From Paenibacillus sp. MMS18-CY102 (lineage in GTDB: Bacteria > Bacillota > Bacilli > Paenibacillales > Paenibacillaceae): 64,000 nt of DNA. Positions 25,932 to 35,607 of this stretch are shown one piece after another; position 1 is the first letter of the stretch, and each line of letters opens with the position of its first letter. The position numbers and the translations under genes are program-made. The DNA lies in NCBI RefSeq assembly GCF_009789195.1, contig NZ_WSTC01000022.1:1-64000 (forward strand), given 5' to 3'. Below the pieces are notes generated by a model, which saw only the letters and a program-made list of their open reading frames with translations, was not told the origin of the DNA and ran no database searches.

Positions 25932-28900
25932 CTAGTCGACCAATAGATTGCCTCTGAACCGCTCTGGGAAATCTTCGGCTGTTAATTGGATGTTTTCATC
26001 GAAGCCGCTAAGTATTCCTGCTAGTGATTCGTTCACTTGTTGCAAGCTGATTGGTTGCGAGCGCTTTTCATACACATTTCTGAGAAAACTAAAAAATTGA
26101 TGATACTTACTAGACAATAATTTATTATTTCCTATTTTATCCTCATTCGTTATACACACCTGAATAAAAGGATGATTGCTATTGTAGAAAGGTCTATCAT
26201 AATGAATCGTATCTACGACTTCGAACAATAACTGGTTATTTATTGGCATTGCGATGCCATAAGGGATAGGACCTCTATCTTGCACATGCTCGGTCACGGA
26301 AATGACCAACAAATTGTTCAGCTCCCCGTGCAACGCAAAAGAGTAGTTTGTTTCATCGAATAAATTATAATAAAATCGGCAAAGGTCGCCATTTTCAATA
26401 AACATAACAGGCATTCCTGTATGCGCGGCAGCCATTGCTGCACGCTCATTAGATTTACTTTCCCCACCCATATAAATGAAATTTGGATGCGCCGACAGAA
26501 ACTCTTCCAGCTTCATACAGATGGCACTATTGCCTACATAAGCTCTAATATAAAAATGTTGTTGAATGCATTGTTCCAGGGACTTGTAAGGAAAGCTATA
26601 ATAATCAATGTAATTGGCAACAAATTGAGCAGTCGCCGCATACGGTTGCAAAGATTCAAGCTGTTGAAGATCGTTAGCGAACTTCTTAAATATAGCCGCC
26701 TCGAACTCCGAAATAATCGTGTTTAGTTCGTCATCCAAAAAATCATTTCGGCCTATGCTTATTTTTAGATTGGTTTTAATATTGATGCTGCATAGCATGA
26801 TTTTAAAAAGCTTGCTACCTTTTCTCATAGATCGATAAGGACGATTCGATACTTTGACGCCTTTCTGGCAGATTAGCGTTCCGCCTTCATAAGAAGAGGG
26901 CGTGCGAAGTATCTCATGTAGATAAAACGGCCGATAACCAGGAGCACGATCAATGCGTTCAACAATGATACCGCAGGTTCCTTCGAACTGCTCATTATCA
27001 ATATGGCTTTCCAACAGAAACAGATCCTTAACTTTATCCCGGTAAATATAATCCACTTCATGCATCAATTCCGCCTGAAGATCCAAGCTGAATGACTCCC
27101 TAGCAATTACTTCACTCGTATCCCCACTAACCACCTTAATAGGAATATCAACAAACCTGAAATGATCCCTAATTTTCGCAATAAGCGTGTCCCCGTTTAT
27201 TTCTCTCAGCACGTCTTCCTTCAAATGCAACGTTAACGCCGTTCCTTCAGCCATATTCCATTGACTCTCGTCGTAGAAGTAAAAGTACGAATATAAGTTT
27301 TTGTGCCCTTTAAAGCATAGCCGCTGCCCTTCCTTGGTCTTCGTTTCAACCGAGAAGCTGTCACACAGCATGAAGTAAGAGAACACCCCGATGCCGAACT
27401 GTCCGATAGAATCGATCTCGAAATCCTTATAGTAAGACTTACATAGCTTTGAAAAATAGTTTTGAACGATATACTCGTCCATTCCTCGGCCGTTATCGAT
27501 AATGACAATTTCCTTATCCGTGAGCCTTACTTCGATCTCAGGCGCGTACGCTGGTTCCTTCGCTTTTCTTAACTGGCAGGCGTCGATCGCATTCTGTATC
27601 GCTTCTCTAATCGCATCATACTTGTCCCCGTAGATGTTTTTGCCCATGAACGTTTCGGCGATCCCGTTATAGTCAATCGAAAAACCCCATTTTTGGCTAA
27701 AAGGCGTCTTGATCTGCTCCTCAATAAAATGAATGCTGAATCTATACTGGGAGCTGCGCTTTCGCACCTTCGCAATCATTTGGTCCATCTGATGCTTCGT
27801 TTCTTGGATATGGCGGTTCAGCGAGATATAAATTAATTGGTTGTCGCATTGGCCTTCGAATACGATCCGGTCTTCATGTGTAATTTTGCCGTAGATGCCA
27901 TACTGGATTTCTTCCCATAGCTTCTTGCTCTCCTTATGCTCCTCCATCCCCCGGTAATGCTGCAGCAAATAATTCGCATTCAGGTTTTCCACATCGAGCC
28001 TGTCGGCTATGTTCAATAATGTATAGAGGTATGGGATGCACACTTTGGTTCTGCCGCCACGATAGTCGTACTCGAAATTATTGTCTGCGTAAACATCGCG
28101 ATCTTTCGTCTCCCCTGCCACTAATGCAATAGCTTCCTTCCAGGAAGGATCAAGCTTTAGCGCCTCCCAATGGCCAAGAATATAGTCATAAGTGAAATAG
28201 GCATGATGGTCTCTGGCGTATTCCTCTAGTGTCTTATTCGCATGGTTTTGCCCGCTATCCCCGTGCGCCTTGAACCGTTGTTCGATATCCTCATTGGGCC
28301 TGCATACGCCGATATCATGAAGATAAGCAGCGGAAGCAAGCACGTACAATTCCACCTCGTTCAAATCATCGAGCATGAGTTGATCCAGCACCTTATCGCC
28401 TAACAGCCGGGATACGCTTACAGAATGCTCCTTGTTGTGGAACGAGTAGAGGATAAAGTTTGCGCTGTATGTATTAAATATTCGACTCGCCACTTGCTTC
28501 GTTTCTTGCAGCTTATGAAACAAAGCTTCGTTCTTCTCCTTGAGCCTTCTTTCCAGCAAACCCGTGTCGCAAAACTGCAGTGCCGCTTTTTCTCTCTCGA
28601 CGAGCAATTTCTCGAAGCTTTTCAAATCCAATATGGGCTTTAATTCGAAAAACATCGATTTGATTTCAGGGTTCGTTTCAATTAAAGGATTAAGTGTGTC
28701 GGGATATATTGTCTCGAATGATATCTTGTCCAATGCGTCGAAAACACTGTTTTTTACATCATCCCAAACGATGGACGATAGGCCTTTGTTTTTCGCAATG
28801 GCTTCAGCCGCCCAGATCTTAATAGTATCCTTGTCATAAGACTGTTTCGTAAGGGAATTGATCAAATTCAATGCATTCTCGCTAAAACCGTAGGACACGG

Positions 28901-29315
28901 CGATTTTATACGAAAAATCGTTCACATCCGGGAGCAGCGCTGGGTCGAGCAAAGAATGAAGCACGAACTTCACGATCTCCCTGCCGATCTCGGAAACATC
29001 GATATTCGTTTTATATCGTTTGCATTGGATGAGCCCAACCGTCTTGCCGCCGCGCAGTAACAAACAATCCCTGCCTCGCTCGCCGACGCCCTGCATTAAC
29101 TGAATTTCATCATAGGCGCCAGTCGGGCGCTTCTGGAGCTCAGCCTGATAGAGGCAGAAGGCGAGACGTTCAAAATCCCGTGGCTGCAGCTCGCAGAACG
29201 GGTAGCCGATTTGATTTTCAAACGCTAATGGCTTATTTGCGAATTGAGCATTTTCCGTTTGTATTTCCGCCGCATCCAATGGACGTTCGTATATAGATAC
29301 TTGATGCTCACACAT
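25932..29315 (-). CDS. Restriction-endonuclease-like / HD / Hsp90-like ATPase fusion, putative defence protein
   Basis: A 1127-residue cytoplasmic protein. Residues of about 35-125 look like an Mrr-type PD-(D/E)xK nuclease: LQPRDFERLAFCLYQ, then GERGRDCLLL (Asp83) and GLIQCKRY (Gln97, Lys99). Residues of about 285-450 form an HD domain: His293/His297, His333-Asp334 in YLHDIG and Asp438 in IADRLD. Residues of about 540-740 carry the GHKL ATPase signatures: N-box REAIQNAIDAC (Glu571, Asn575), DNGRGM (Asp607) and GQFGIGVFSYF. About 380 residues of unknown character follow, in the place of Hsp90 middle/C-terminal regions. HD plus Hsp90-like fusions are known among predicted conflict systems; the nuclease makes a suicidal or DNA-cleaving defence enzyme plausible. 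I chose the ATG at 29315 because AGGTGA precedes it. Confidence 0.75.
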   Translation of the reverse strand: MCEHQVSIYERPLDAAEIQTENAQFANKPLAFENQIGYPFCELQPRDFERLAFCLYQAELQKRPTGAYDEIQLMQGVGERGRDCLLLRGGKTVGLIQCKRYKTNIDVSEIGREIVKFVLHSLLDPALLPDVNDFSYKIAVSYGFSENALNLINSLTKQSYDKDTIKIWAAEAIAKNKGLSSIVWDDVKNSVFDALDKISFETIYPDTLNPLIETNPEIKSMFFELKPILDLKSFEKLLVEREKAALQFCDTGLLERRLKEKNEALFHKLQETKQVASRIFNTYSANFILYSFHNKEHSVSVSRLLGDKVLDQLMLDDLNEVELYVLASAAYLHDIGVCRPNEDIEQRFKAHGDSGQNHANKTLEEYARDHHAYFTYDYILGHWEALKLDPSWKEAIALVAGETKDRDVYADNNFEYDYRGGRTKVCIPYLYTLLNIADRLDVENLNANYLLQHYRGMEEHKESKKLWEEIQYGIYGKITHEDRIVFEGQCDNQLIYISLNRHIQETKHQMDQMIAKVRKRSSQYRFSIHFIEEQIKTPFSQKWGFSIDYNGIAETFMGKNIYGDKYDAIREAIQNAIDACQLRKAKEPAYAPEIEVRLTDKEIVIIDNGRGMDEYIVQNYFSKLCKSYYKDFEIDSIGQFGIGVFSYFMLCDSFSVETKTKEGQRLCFKGHKNLYSYFYFYDESQWNMAEGTALTLHLKEDVLREINGDTLIAKIRDHFRFVDIPIKVVSGDTSEVIARESFSLDLQAELMHEVDYIYRDKVKDLFLLESHIDNEQFEGTCGIIVERIDRAPGYRPFYLHEILRTPSSYEGGTLICQKGVKVSNRPYRSMRKGSKLFKIMLCSINIKTNLKISIGRNDFLDDELNTIISEFEAAIFKKFANDLQQLESLQPYAATAQFVANYIDYYSFPYKSLEQCIQQHFYIRAYVGNSAICMKLEEFLSAHPNFIYMGGESKSNERAAMAAAHTGMPVMFIENGDLCRFYYNLFDETNYSFALHGELNNLLVISVTEHVQDRGPIPYGIAMPINNQLLFEVVDTIHYDRPFYNSNHPFIQVCITNEDKIGNNKLLSSKYHQFFSFLRNVYEKRSQPISLQQVNESLAGILSGFDENIQLTAEDFPERFRGNLLVD

Positions 29316-29460
29316 TAATTTCACCTATTTTTCGTTAGTTATTTGATAAATTATCCTATTAATAAATATCCATATTATTAATATATATCCTGAAAGTCGG
29401 AATGAACAAGATAGGTCTACTGCGTGAATCATGCTAAATCTCATGGCATATACACCTGCG

Positions 29461-29600
29461 CTATTCGCACTTCTGCACGCTATCTGGCGGGATAGGGCAG
29501 GGTTTTCTACCCTATTCGCACTCCCGCACGCTATCCGGCGGGATAGGGCAGTTGTTCTACCCTATTCGCACTCCCGCACGCTGGCCGCACTCCCAGCCCA
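29461..29600. repeat. Tandem 50-bp repeat, two and a half units
   Basis: Units begin at 29461, 29512 and 29562 with CTATTCGCAC(T/C)(T/C)C(T/C)GCACGCT. Each full unit contains GGCGGGATAGGGCAG, whose GGGATAGGG pairs with CCCTATTCG of the next unit. The third unit is cut short. It lies between the divergent defence-like gene and the sugar regulator, upstream of neither start by less than 70 bases. Confidence 0.75.
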
Positions 29601-29672
29601 CTTGTCTAATTTGGTCATAGACGCGCCTCACACCCATCGGCTAATCTATACATGCGGGAGGTCGAAGTGCCT

Positions 29673-31301
29673 ATGTATAAAGCAATTATCGTGGACGATG
29701 AAGCCGTCGTTCGCGTTGGACTTAAAAATACGATTGATTGGAACGAGCACGGCTTCGAGCTGATCGGGGACTATGCCAACGGCAGAGATGCCTGGGAAGC
29801 GGTGGAGCAGCAGAAGCCGGATCTCGTCATTTCCGATATAAGCATGCCTTTCATGGATGGGCTGGAGCTTGCCGGATTGATAGCTGGGAGCTTCCCTTAT
29901 ATCAAAGTGATTATTCTAACGGGTTACGATGAATTCGATTACGCGCAGCAAGCGCTGCGGCTCAAAGTGTCAGATTTTATTTTGAAACCGGTTACCGCGC
30001 GGGAGATTCGCCAGCTCTTGGACAAGGTTCGCGGTGAAATGGACGAGGAGCGGCAGCGCCACGAAAACCTCAGCAGCCTGCAGGACCAACTAAAGCAAAG
30101 CGTGCCTCTGCTGAGGGAACGGTTCTTGGAGCGGCTTGTCGCGGTCGGCCTTAGCAAAATCGAGATTGAGGACCGCTTCGCCTATTTCGGCTTGCCCCCT
30201 CTGGCTACGCATTCACTGGTCATGGCCATCGATATCGACGATTTCGGCGACCGGGAGCTGCTTTCGTATGAGCATGACGTCGAGTTTCTTCGTTTTGCAG
30301 CTTTTAATATTTTCGAAGAAATCGCTGAGAAAGAGAACGCCATCCTCTTCCGCACGCGCGAAGAACGAATGGTTGCCATCGTGACCGCCCACGCCGCCGA
30401 CGGCGACGAAAGCCTCCTGTACGAGACAGCTTTTCGCCTTGCGGAGGATGTGCGCCATCAGATCGAGAAGTACTTGAAATTCACGGTGACGATCGGCATC
30501 GGCCGTATCAGCCTATCGCCCGACATGCTGCCCGCTTCCTTCAAAAGCGCACTGTCGGCGCTCGACTACCGGTTCCTCTTCGGCAAAAATCGCGTGCTTA
30601 GCATCCTCGACCTTGAGGGCAAGCCTGAGCTGGCTTCGCCGCCAAGCTTGAACTGGGACCGCAGCCTCGTATCTGCCGTCAAATCAGGGTCGTTCGAGGA
30701 AGCGCAGCAGCTCATCGAACAAGGAATCAGCGAGCTGAAGAAGGCGCTTGTGCCCATCGGCACCTGCCTCCTCCAGATGCAGAAGGTCACCCTTTCGCTA
30801 ATGAACGCGATTCAGGAGGTCATTCCCGCTGGTCGGGAAACATCCCTCGACAGCCAGATGATGCTGATGGATGTGTATCGTTTCAAGACGCTAGATGAAA
30901 TTGAAGGCTGGCTCAAGCAGGCCGTCCACGCTGTGATGGCTGAAATCGCGGATAACCGTAACCATTTTACAAATTCGCAAGTGCGCCGCGCGGTCGAATA
31001 CATCGAGACGAATTATGCCAATGACAAAATGTCACTTCAAGAAATCTGCCGCCACGTACTGATGAGCACCAGCTACTTCAGCCTTGTGTTTAAGCAGCAT
31101 ACCGGGGAGACGTTCATTGAATACCTAACCGGTGTACGGATCGCCAAAGCGAAGGATTTGCTCCAGACGACCAGCTTGAAGTTTTACGAAATCGCCGAGC
31201 GCGTCGGTTACGGCGACCCGAACTATTTCAGCATCTTATTCAAGAAACATGCCGGCATGACGCCGAAAGACTACAGGGAGAACAAAGGGAGCGGATTATA
31301 G
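29673..31301 (+). CDS. YesN-like response regulator with AraC-type DNA-binding domain
   Basis: A 542-residue regulator. The receiver domain (1-120) has the acidic pair in VDDE, the phospho-acceptor Asp55 in ISDISMPF and Lys near 104. A long middle part follows, and two AraC helix-turn-helix units lie at about 440-540 (SLQEICRHVLMSTSYFSLVF, ending ...KKHAGMTPKDYRE). It is expected to be phosphorylated by the kinase encoded one base downstream and to switch on sugar transport genes. The start is ATG at 29673; a GTG two codons earlier is closer to GGGAGG and is a fair alternative. Confidence 0.85.
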   Translation: MYKAIIVDDEAVVRVGLKNTIDWNEHGFELIGDYANGRDAWEAVEQQKPDLVISDISMPFMDGLELAGLIAGSFPYIKVIILTGYDEFDYAQQALRLKVSDFILKPVTAREIRQLLDKVRGEMDEERQRHENLSSLQDQLKQSVPLLRERFLERLVAVGLSKIEIEDRFAYFGLPPLATHSLVMAIDIDDFGDRELLSYEHDVEFLRFAAFNIFEEIAEKENAILFRTREERMVAIVTAHAADGDESLLYETAFRLAEDVRHQIEKYLKFTVTIGIGRISLSPDMLPASFKSALSALDYRFLFGKNRVLSILDLEGKPELASPPSLNWDRSLVSAVKSGSFEEAQQLIEQGISELKKALVPIGTCLLQMQKVTLSLMNAIQEVIPAGRETSLDSQMMLMDVYRFKTLDEIEGWLKQAVHAVMAEIADNRNHFTNSQVRRAVEYIETNYANDKMSLQEICRHVLMSTSYFSLVFKQHTGETFIEYLTGVRIAKAKDLLQTTSLKFYEIAERVGYGDPNYFSILFKKHAGMTPKDYRENKGSGL

Positions 31302-31302
31302 C

Positions 31303-33084
31303 ATGAGCAGAGACCGCGTGCGCTACCCCCTATTTCCGCTCAAAAGCATCCAGTCGAGCATTTCGTTCGCGTTCTCCTGCCTGATTCTCGTCGCAATTGT
31401 CTCGACCAGCTTAATCAGCTACCAATTGTCCGTACGGGCGGTCGAGAAGAACGCGCAGGGCTACATCGAGGAAATCATTAAGCAGGTGAACACCAACATC
31501 CAATCGTACGTCGACAACATGGAGAACATCTCGTTGCTCGCCATGACGAACAAGGATGTGAAGTATTACATTTCCGATAACAACTTTATTGGCCCGGAAG
31601 GGCTACGGACGTATGAGAAACGGATTTCCGACCTGTTCCAGGCGATTCTCTATACACGCAAAGACATCGCGAACATTATGGTGTTCGGCTACAACGGGCG
31701 TTTCGTGTCGGACAGGCGGATCACGCCGCTGAATCCGAACGCCAAGCTGAAGGAGCAATCCTGGTATGCCGATGCGCGGGCGGCTGGCGGCAAGTCCGTC
31801 ATCTCCGCGCCCCATGTGCAGAACATCATCAAGAACGAATACCGCTGGGTCGTCTCCTTAAGCCGGGAGCTGAAGAGTACGGATGGCATTACCGCCGAAG
31901 GCGTTTTTCTCGTCGACCTGAATCTCAATGTTATCAACGATCTAGCAAGCAACATTAATATGGGGCAAAAAGGGTATGTGTTCATCGTCGACGACAAAGG
32001 GAACATCGTCTACCATCCTCAGCAACAGCTCATTAACAGTAACTTACGGACAGAGCTAATTCCGGAAGTGACGGCGGCGGCCAGCGGAACGTCCTTTATC
32101 GCCGATGGCGAGGAAGGCAAGCGCATCTACTCCGTTCAGAACACGAGCTTTGGCTGGAAAATCGTCGGGGTCGCGTACACGGATGAGCTGATCGCGAGCA
32201 AAGCGTCTTTGCGCAACTCGATTTTGCTATATGCGTTATGCGGGCTTGCCGTCTCGCTGGTCATCTCCATCTGGCTCTCGCATCGTTTCTCGAAGCCAAT
32301 CAAGGATTTGCAGGCGGACATGAAGCTCGTTGAGCGGGGCAACTTCGACATTCAGACCGAGATTGGGCAGATGAACGAAATCGGGCAGCTCGGCCGCACC
32401 TTCAACATGATGGTGGGCAGAATCAAGACGCTCATGCAGGAAATCATCCAGAACCAAGAAACGAAGCGCAAGAGCGAGCTGCAGCTGCTGCAAGCGCAGA
32501 TTAACCCGCATTTCCTCTACAATACGCTCGATTCCATCGTCTGGATGGCTGAGCAGAAGCAGCACGAGGAAGTCGTCCTCATGACATCGGCGCTAGCCAA
32601 GTTATTTCGGGCAAGCATCACAAAGGACAAGGAGCTTATTCCGATTCGGGTTGAGGCGGAGCATATTAAAAACTATTTGCTCATTCAGAAGATGCGCTAC
32701 GACAGCCAGCTCGATTATGAGATTGATTTTGCAGATGAAATCATGGGGCATAAGACACTCAAAATCCTGCTGCAGCCATTTGTGGAAAACGCCATCTATC
32801 ATGGCATCCGCCACAATGCGGAGAAGGGCTTCATAACCGTGCGCGGCAGAAAGCATAGCGACCATATCGCATTCGAGGTCGAGGATAACGGCCAGGGCAT
32901 GTCGCCCGAGCAATTGCATCGCCTGCTGCTGCCGTACGAGGAAGATAACCGCAACAAGGGAATTGGCGTACGCAATGTGAATGAGCGCATCCAGCTTTAT
33001 TTTGGGCATGAATACAGCGTTCATATCCGCAGCGAGCTTGAGGCTGGCACTTGCGTGACGATCCGAATTCCCATTCTTGATTAA
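31303..33084 (+). CDS. YesM-like sensor histidine kinase
   Basis: A 593-residue membrane kinase. Membrane helices lie near 20-42 and 300-320, enclosing a Cache-type extracellular sensor (GQKGYVFIVDDKGNIVYHP). A HAMP domain follows, then the histidine motif QINPHFLYNTLDSI with His403, typical of the His_kinase/YesM group, and a GHKL ATPase with VEDNGQGM. Its ATG is one base after the response regulator stop, so the two are coupled. The partner sugar-binding protein that follows suggests the signal is a bound sugar. Confidence 0.9.
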   Translation: MSRDRVRYPLFPLKSIQSSISFAFSCLILVAIVSTSLISYQLSVRAVEKNAQGYIEEIIKQVNTNIQSYVDNMENISLLAMTNKDVKYYISDNNFIGPEGLRTYEKRISDLFQAILYTRKDIANIMVFGYNGRFVSDRRITPLNPNAKLKEQSWYADARAAGGKSVISAPHVQNIIKNEYRWVVSLSRELKSTDGITAEGVFLVDLNLNVINDLASNINMGQKGYVFIVDDKGNIVYHPQQQLINSNLRTELIPEVTAAASGTSFIADGEEGKRIYSVQNTSFGWKIVGVAYTDELIASKASLRNSILLYALCGLAVSLVISIWLSHRFSKPIKDLQADMKLVERGNFDIQTEIGQMNEIGQLGRTFNMMVGRIKTLMQEIIQNQETKRKSELQLLQAQINPHFLYNTLDSIVWMAEQKQHEEVVLMTSALAKLFRASITKDKELIPIRVEAEHIKNYLLIQKMRYDSQLDYEIDFADEIMGHKTLKILLQPFVENAIYHGIRHNAEKGFITVRGRKHSDHIAFEVEDNGQGMSPEQLHRLLLPYEEDNRNKGIGVRNVNERIQLYFGHEYSVHIRSELEAGTCVTIRIPILD

Positions 33085-33096
33085 AGGAAGAAGCCT

Positions 33097-34083
33097 ATGC
33101 GCAAGCATCGTTTTATGATTTTGCTCGTATTGTTCCTCGTTACCGCAGCAGTTTATGCTAGTTTTTCCCTCAACCTGTTCGACGTGTCCGACCATCGGAA
33201 TCGAACGGTAACCGTCGTGCTCAAGACGCAGAACGTCCGCTCCGATTATTGGCAGACAGCCAATATGGGTGCCCAGACGGCGGCCAAGGAGCTTGGCGTC
33301 CGGCTTGATGTGCAAGGCCCGCTGCAGGAGACGGACGCGGATGCCCAAATTCTAGCCTTGCGGGAAGCGATCGACCGTAAACCGGATGCCATCGTGGTCG
33401 CTCCAATCGAGGACGCCAGAATGCCTGCTGTGCTCGAAGACGTAACCGAAGCTGGCATTAAGCTCGTCGTCATGGATACGCCACTTGCACTCAAGCCTAT
33501 GCCCGTTGTCGTATCCAGCAACCATGAACAAGCTGGGCGATTAGCCGGGGAGGCGATTGCAGGCTTAACGAAGGGCAAGCCGACGGTCGCCATCTTCCGC
33601 GATTCGCCGGATTCCCTCGTTTCCGCGAAGCGGTACGAAGGCATCTACCAAGCGCTGCGGCCTTATGCGGACAGCGTGTTCGGCAGCTACTACTGTGGCG
33701 ATTCGGAGGAAAAAGCGTATGAGACTGCAATATCACTGCTTCAGCTCAATCCAGAGGTTAACGCGTTCATCACACTGAACGAGGCGGCCACGCTTGGCGT
33801 CGCCAAAGCGCTCAAAGAAGTGGACACGGCGGGCAATCATAAGCTAATCGGCTTCGATAGCTCGCTCTACGAAATTCAGTTGCTTGATGAAGGGACAGTA
33901 AGCGCTCTTGTCGTTCAGAAGCCGTTCAATCTCGGTTACTTAGGCGTCAAGACGGCCATGATGCTCGTCGGCGGCAACAAGGCAGAGAAGGCAACCTACA
34001 TCGATTCAACCGTCGTGACGCGCGAAAACATGAGCCTGCCGGAAAACCAGAAGCTGCTGTTCCCGTTCACCGTCATTGAGTAG
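33097..34083 (+). CDS. Anchored sugar-binding protein, RbsB/LacI-type, probable sensor partner
   Basis: A 328-residue periplasmic-binding-protein fold of the ribose/galactose type (VTVVLKTQNVRSDYWQTAN, then DAIVVAPIEDARMPAVLE, VVMDTP and NEAATLGVAKAL). The N-terminal hydrophobic segment (MILLVLFLVTAAVYASF) has no lipobox and no clear cleavage site, so it looks like a signal anchor. It is 12 bases after the kinase gene. In comparable loci such proteins sit next to the kinase and present ligand to it, so I infer a role in sensing rather than transport. Confidence 0.8.
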   Translation: MRKHRFMILLVLFLVTAAVYASFSLNLFDVSDHRNRTVTVVLKTQNVRSDYWQTANMGAQTAAKELGVRLDVQGPLQETDADAQILALREAIDRKPDAIVVAPIEDARMPAVLEDVTEAGIKLVVMDTPLALKPMPVVVSSNHEQAGRLAGEAIAGLTKGKPTVAIFRDSPDSLVSAKRYEGIYQALRPYADSVFGSYYCGDSEEKAYETAISLLQLNPEVNAFITLNEAATLGVAKALKEVDTAGNHKLIGFDSSLYEIQLLDEGTVSALVVQKPFNLGYLGVKTAMMLVGGNKAEKATYIDSTVVTRENMSLPENQKLLFPFTVIE

Positions 34084-34128
34084 CCATTGCAGATGGACCC
34101 ATTTCTTTGCTGGGAGGTGACTGATTCC

Positions 34129-35409
34129 ATGTTCAGCCGTATAAATAGACCAACCGCGATGCTGCTTTCCTTGCTCGCCCTTCCGGCATTGCTCACCGCC
34201 TGCTCAAACGGCGAGAGCGAGCCTGTGGCGCCAGTTCAGGAACAGCCTGCCTTGATTCGGTTCGTCGCTTCGGAGTACAGCACAGAGACGAAGCCGATTC
34301 TGGAGAAGCTTGTCCGGGAGTTTGAATTAAAAAATCCGTTGATCGACATCGACCTGCAGGTCGCCAACTGGGACATTCTCGACGGCATCTACACGACGAT
34401 GATCAGCCAGAACCAGCCGCCAGATTTGCTCAACACGAACGTTTACGCGCATTTTGCACAGGACGGATTACTGAACGACTTTAACGATATCCTGTCCCCC
34501 GCGTTGAAGAATAAGCTGTATCCCAACTTGATGGAGATGGACCAGATTGATGGGCATCAATATGCCATTCCTTACGTCGCCTCCATCCGAAGCTTATATT
34601 ACAATCGGGAACTGTTTCGGCAAGCCGGCATTATTGAGCCTCCCGAAACATGGTCAGAACTCAAGCGCGATGCGGAGAAAATTAAAGCGGGCGGACACGC
34701 ATCCGGCTTCGGCGTCGACCTGACCGATAACGAGACGCAGGCGTACTTATCCTACTTCTTCTTCGGTGCGGGCGGCGGCTGGATCAAGGATGGCAAATGG
34801 ACGATTAACTCGCCGGCCAACGTGGAGGGCTTAACGTTATTGAAGGAATTGTTCGACGCGGGGCTAACCGACCCGGAGCCAACCGTCACGACGCGCGACG
34901 AGAAGCAGCGCATTCTGGGCGATGGCAAGCTTGCGATGATGATATCCGGCAACTACTTCACATCGGTCGTGCCCAAGGAGTTTCCGAACCTGCAATGGAA
35001 CGTTGGCCCGATTCCGGTCAAGGACGGCCATCCCCCGATTTCGTTCGGCGTGCATGACGTGCTGGTGTCCTTCAAGACGGACCATACCGATAAGAAGGCA
35101 CTGTCCACCTTCATCGACTATTTGTATGATGACCCTTCCTATCGGGAGATGATCGAACGCGAGGGCTTCTTGCCGACCAACGCTCAGGTTGGCACTGCGC
35201 TCGCCGCCAAAGATGCAACGATGCGGGCCAATCTCGATGCGCTGAGCAAAGCCAAGTTCTATCCCGTGCAGGAGCCAGCTTGGCAAGCGGTCATGGACTA
35301 CACCCGCAAGCTCGGCGACGCGGTTCTGTACAACCATCTGGAGCCGAAGAAAGCGCTGGACGAGCTGCAGCATTTTGCCGAGGCGCGGAGCGCGCAGTAT
35401 ATGAAGTGA
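34129..35409 (+). CDS. Solute-binding lipoprotein, family 1 (sugar)
   Basis: A 426-residue lipoprotein. The signal peptide ends in the lipobox LLTAC, and the mature part has the family 1 fold (EPVAPVQEQPALIRFVASEY, DLLNTNVYAHFAQDGLLND, YAIPYVASIRSLYYNRELF). It captures a sugar or oligosaccharide outside the cell. I chose the ATG at 34129 because GGGAGGTGA lies nine bases before it; an earlier in-frame ATG has no site. It ends the first transcription unit of the cluster at a terminator, and a second solute-binding protein follows, so it may be an alternative receptor for the permeases downstream. Confidence 0.85.
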   Translation: MFSRINRPTAMLLSLLALPALLTACSNGESEPVAPVQEQPALIRFVASEYSTETKPILEKLVREFELKNPLIDIDLQVANWDILDGIYTTMISQNQPPDLLNTNVYAHFAQDGLLNDFNDILSPALKNKLYPNLMEMDQIDGHQYAIPYVASIRSLYYNRELFRQAGIIEPPETWSELKRDAEKIKAGGHASGFGVDLTDNETQAYLSYFFFGAGGGWIKDGKWTINSPANVEGLTLLKELFDAGLTDPEPTVTTRDEKQRILGDGKLAMMISGNYFTSVVPKEFPNLQWNVGPIPVKDGHPPISFGVHDVLVSFKTDHTDKKALSTFIDYLYDDPSYREMIEREGFLPTNAQVGTALAAKDATMRANLDALSKAKFYPVQEPAWQAVMDYTRKLGDAVLYNHLEPKKALDELQHFAEARSAQYMK

Positions 35410-35413
35410 AGGG

Positions 35414-35455
35414 GTGTACCTGAAGCCGTGATGGCTGAGGGGCACTCTTTTTTTT
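35414..35455 (+). terminator. Terminator after the first solute-binding gene
   Basis: The stem GTG-CCT-AGCC/GGCT-AGG-CAC has small bulges, followed by TC and a T8 run. Confidence 0.7.
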
Positions 35456-35607
35456 ATGCTGCAATCTTCCACAATAAGAAAATAACAAAGAATTCATGGA
35501 AGATATTCGATAGAGGGATTTGGCCATTCTCCCTATGATGAGAGTAAGCGTAACAGCTCGCTAGAAACGAGAGAAACGCACACTCAATTTGGGGAGGGTT
35601 TGCATTC

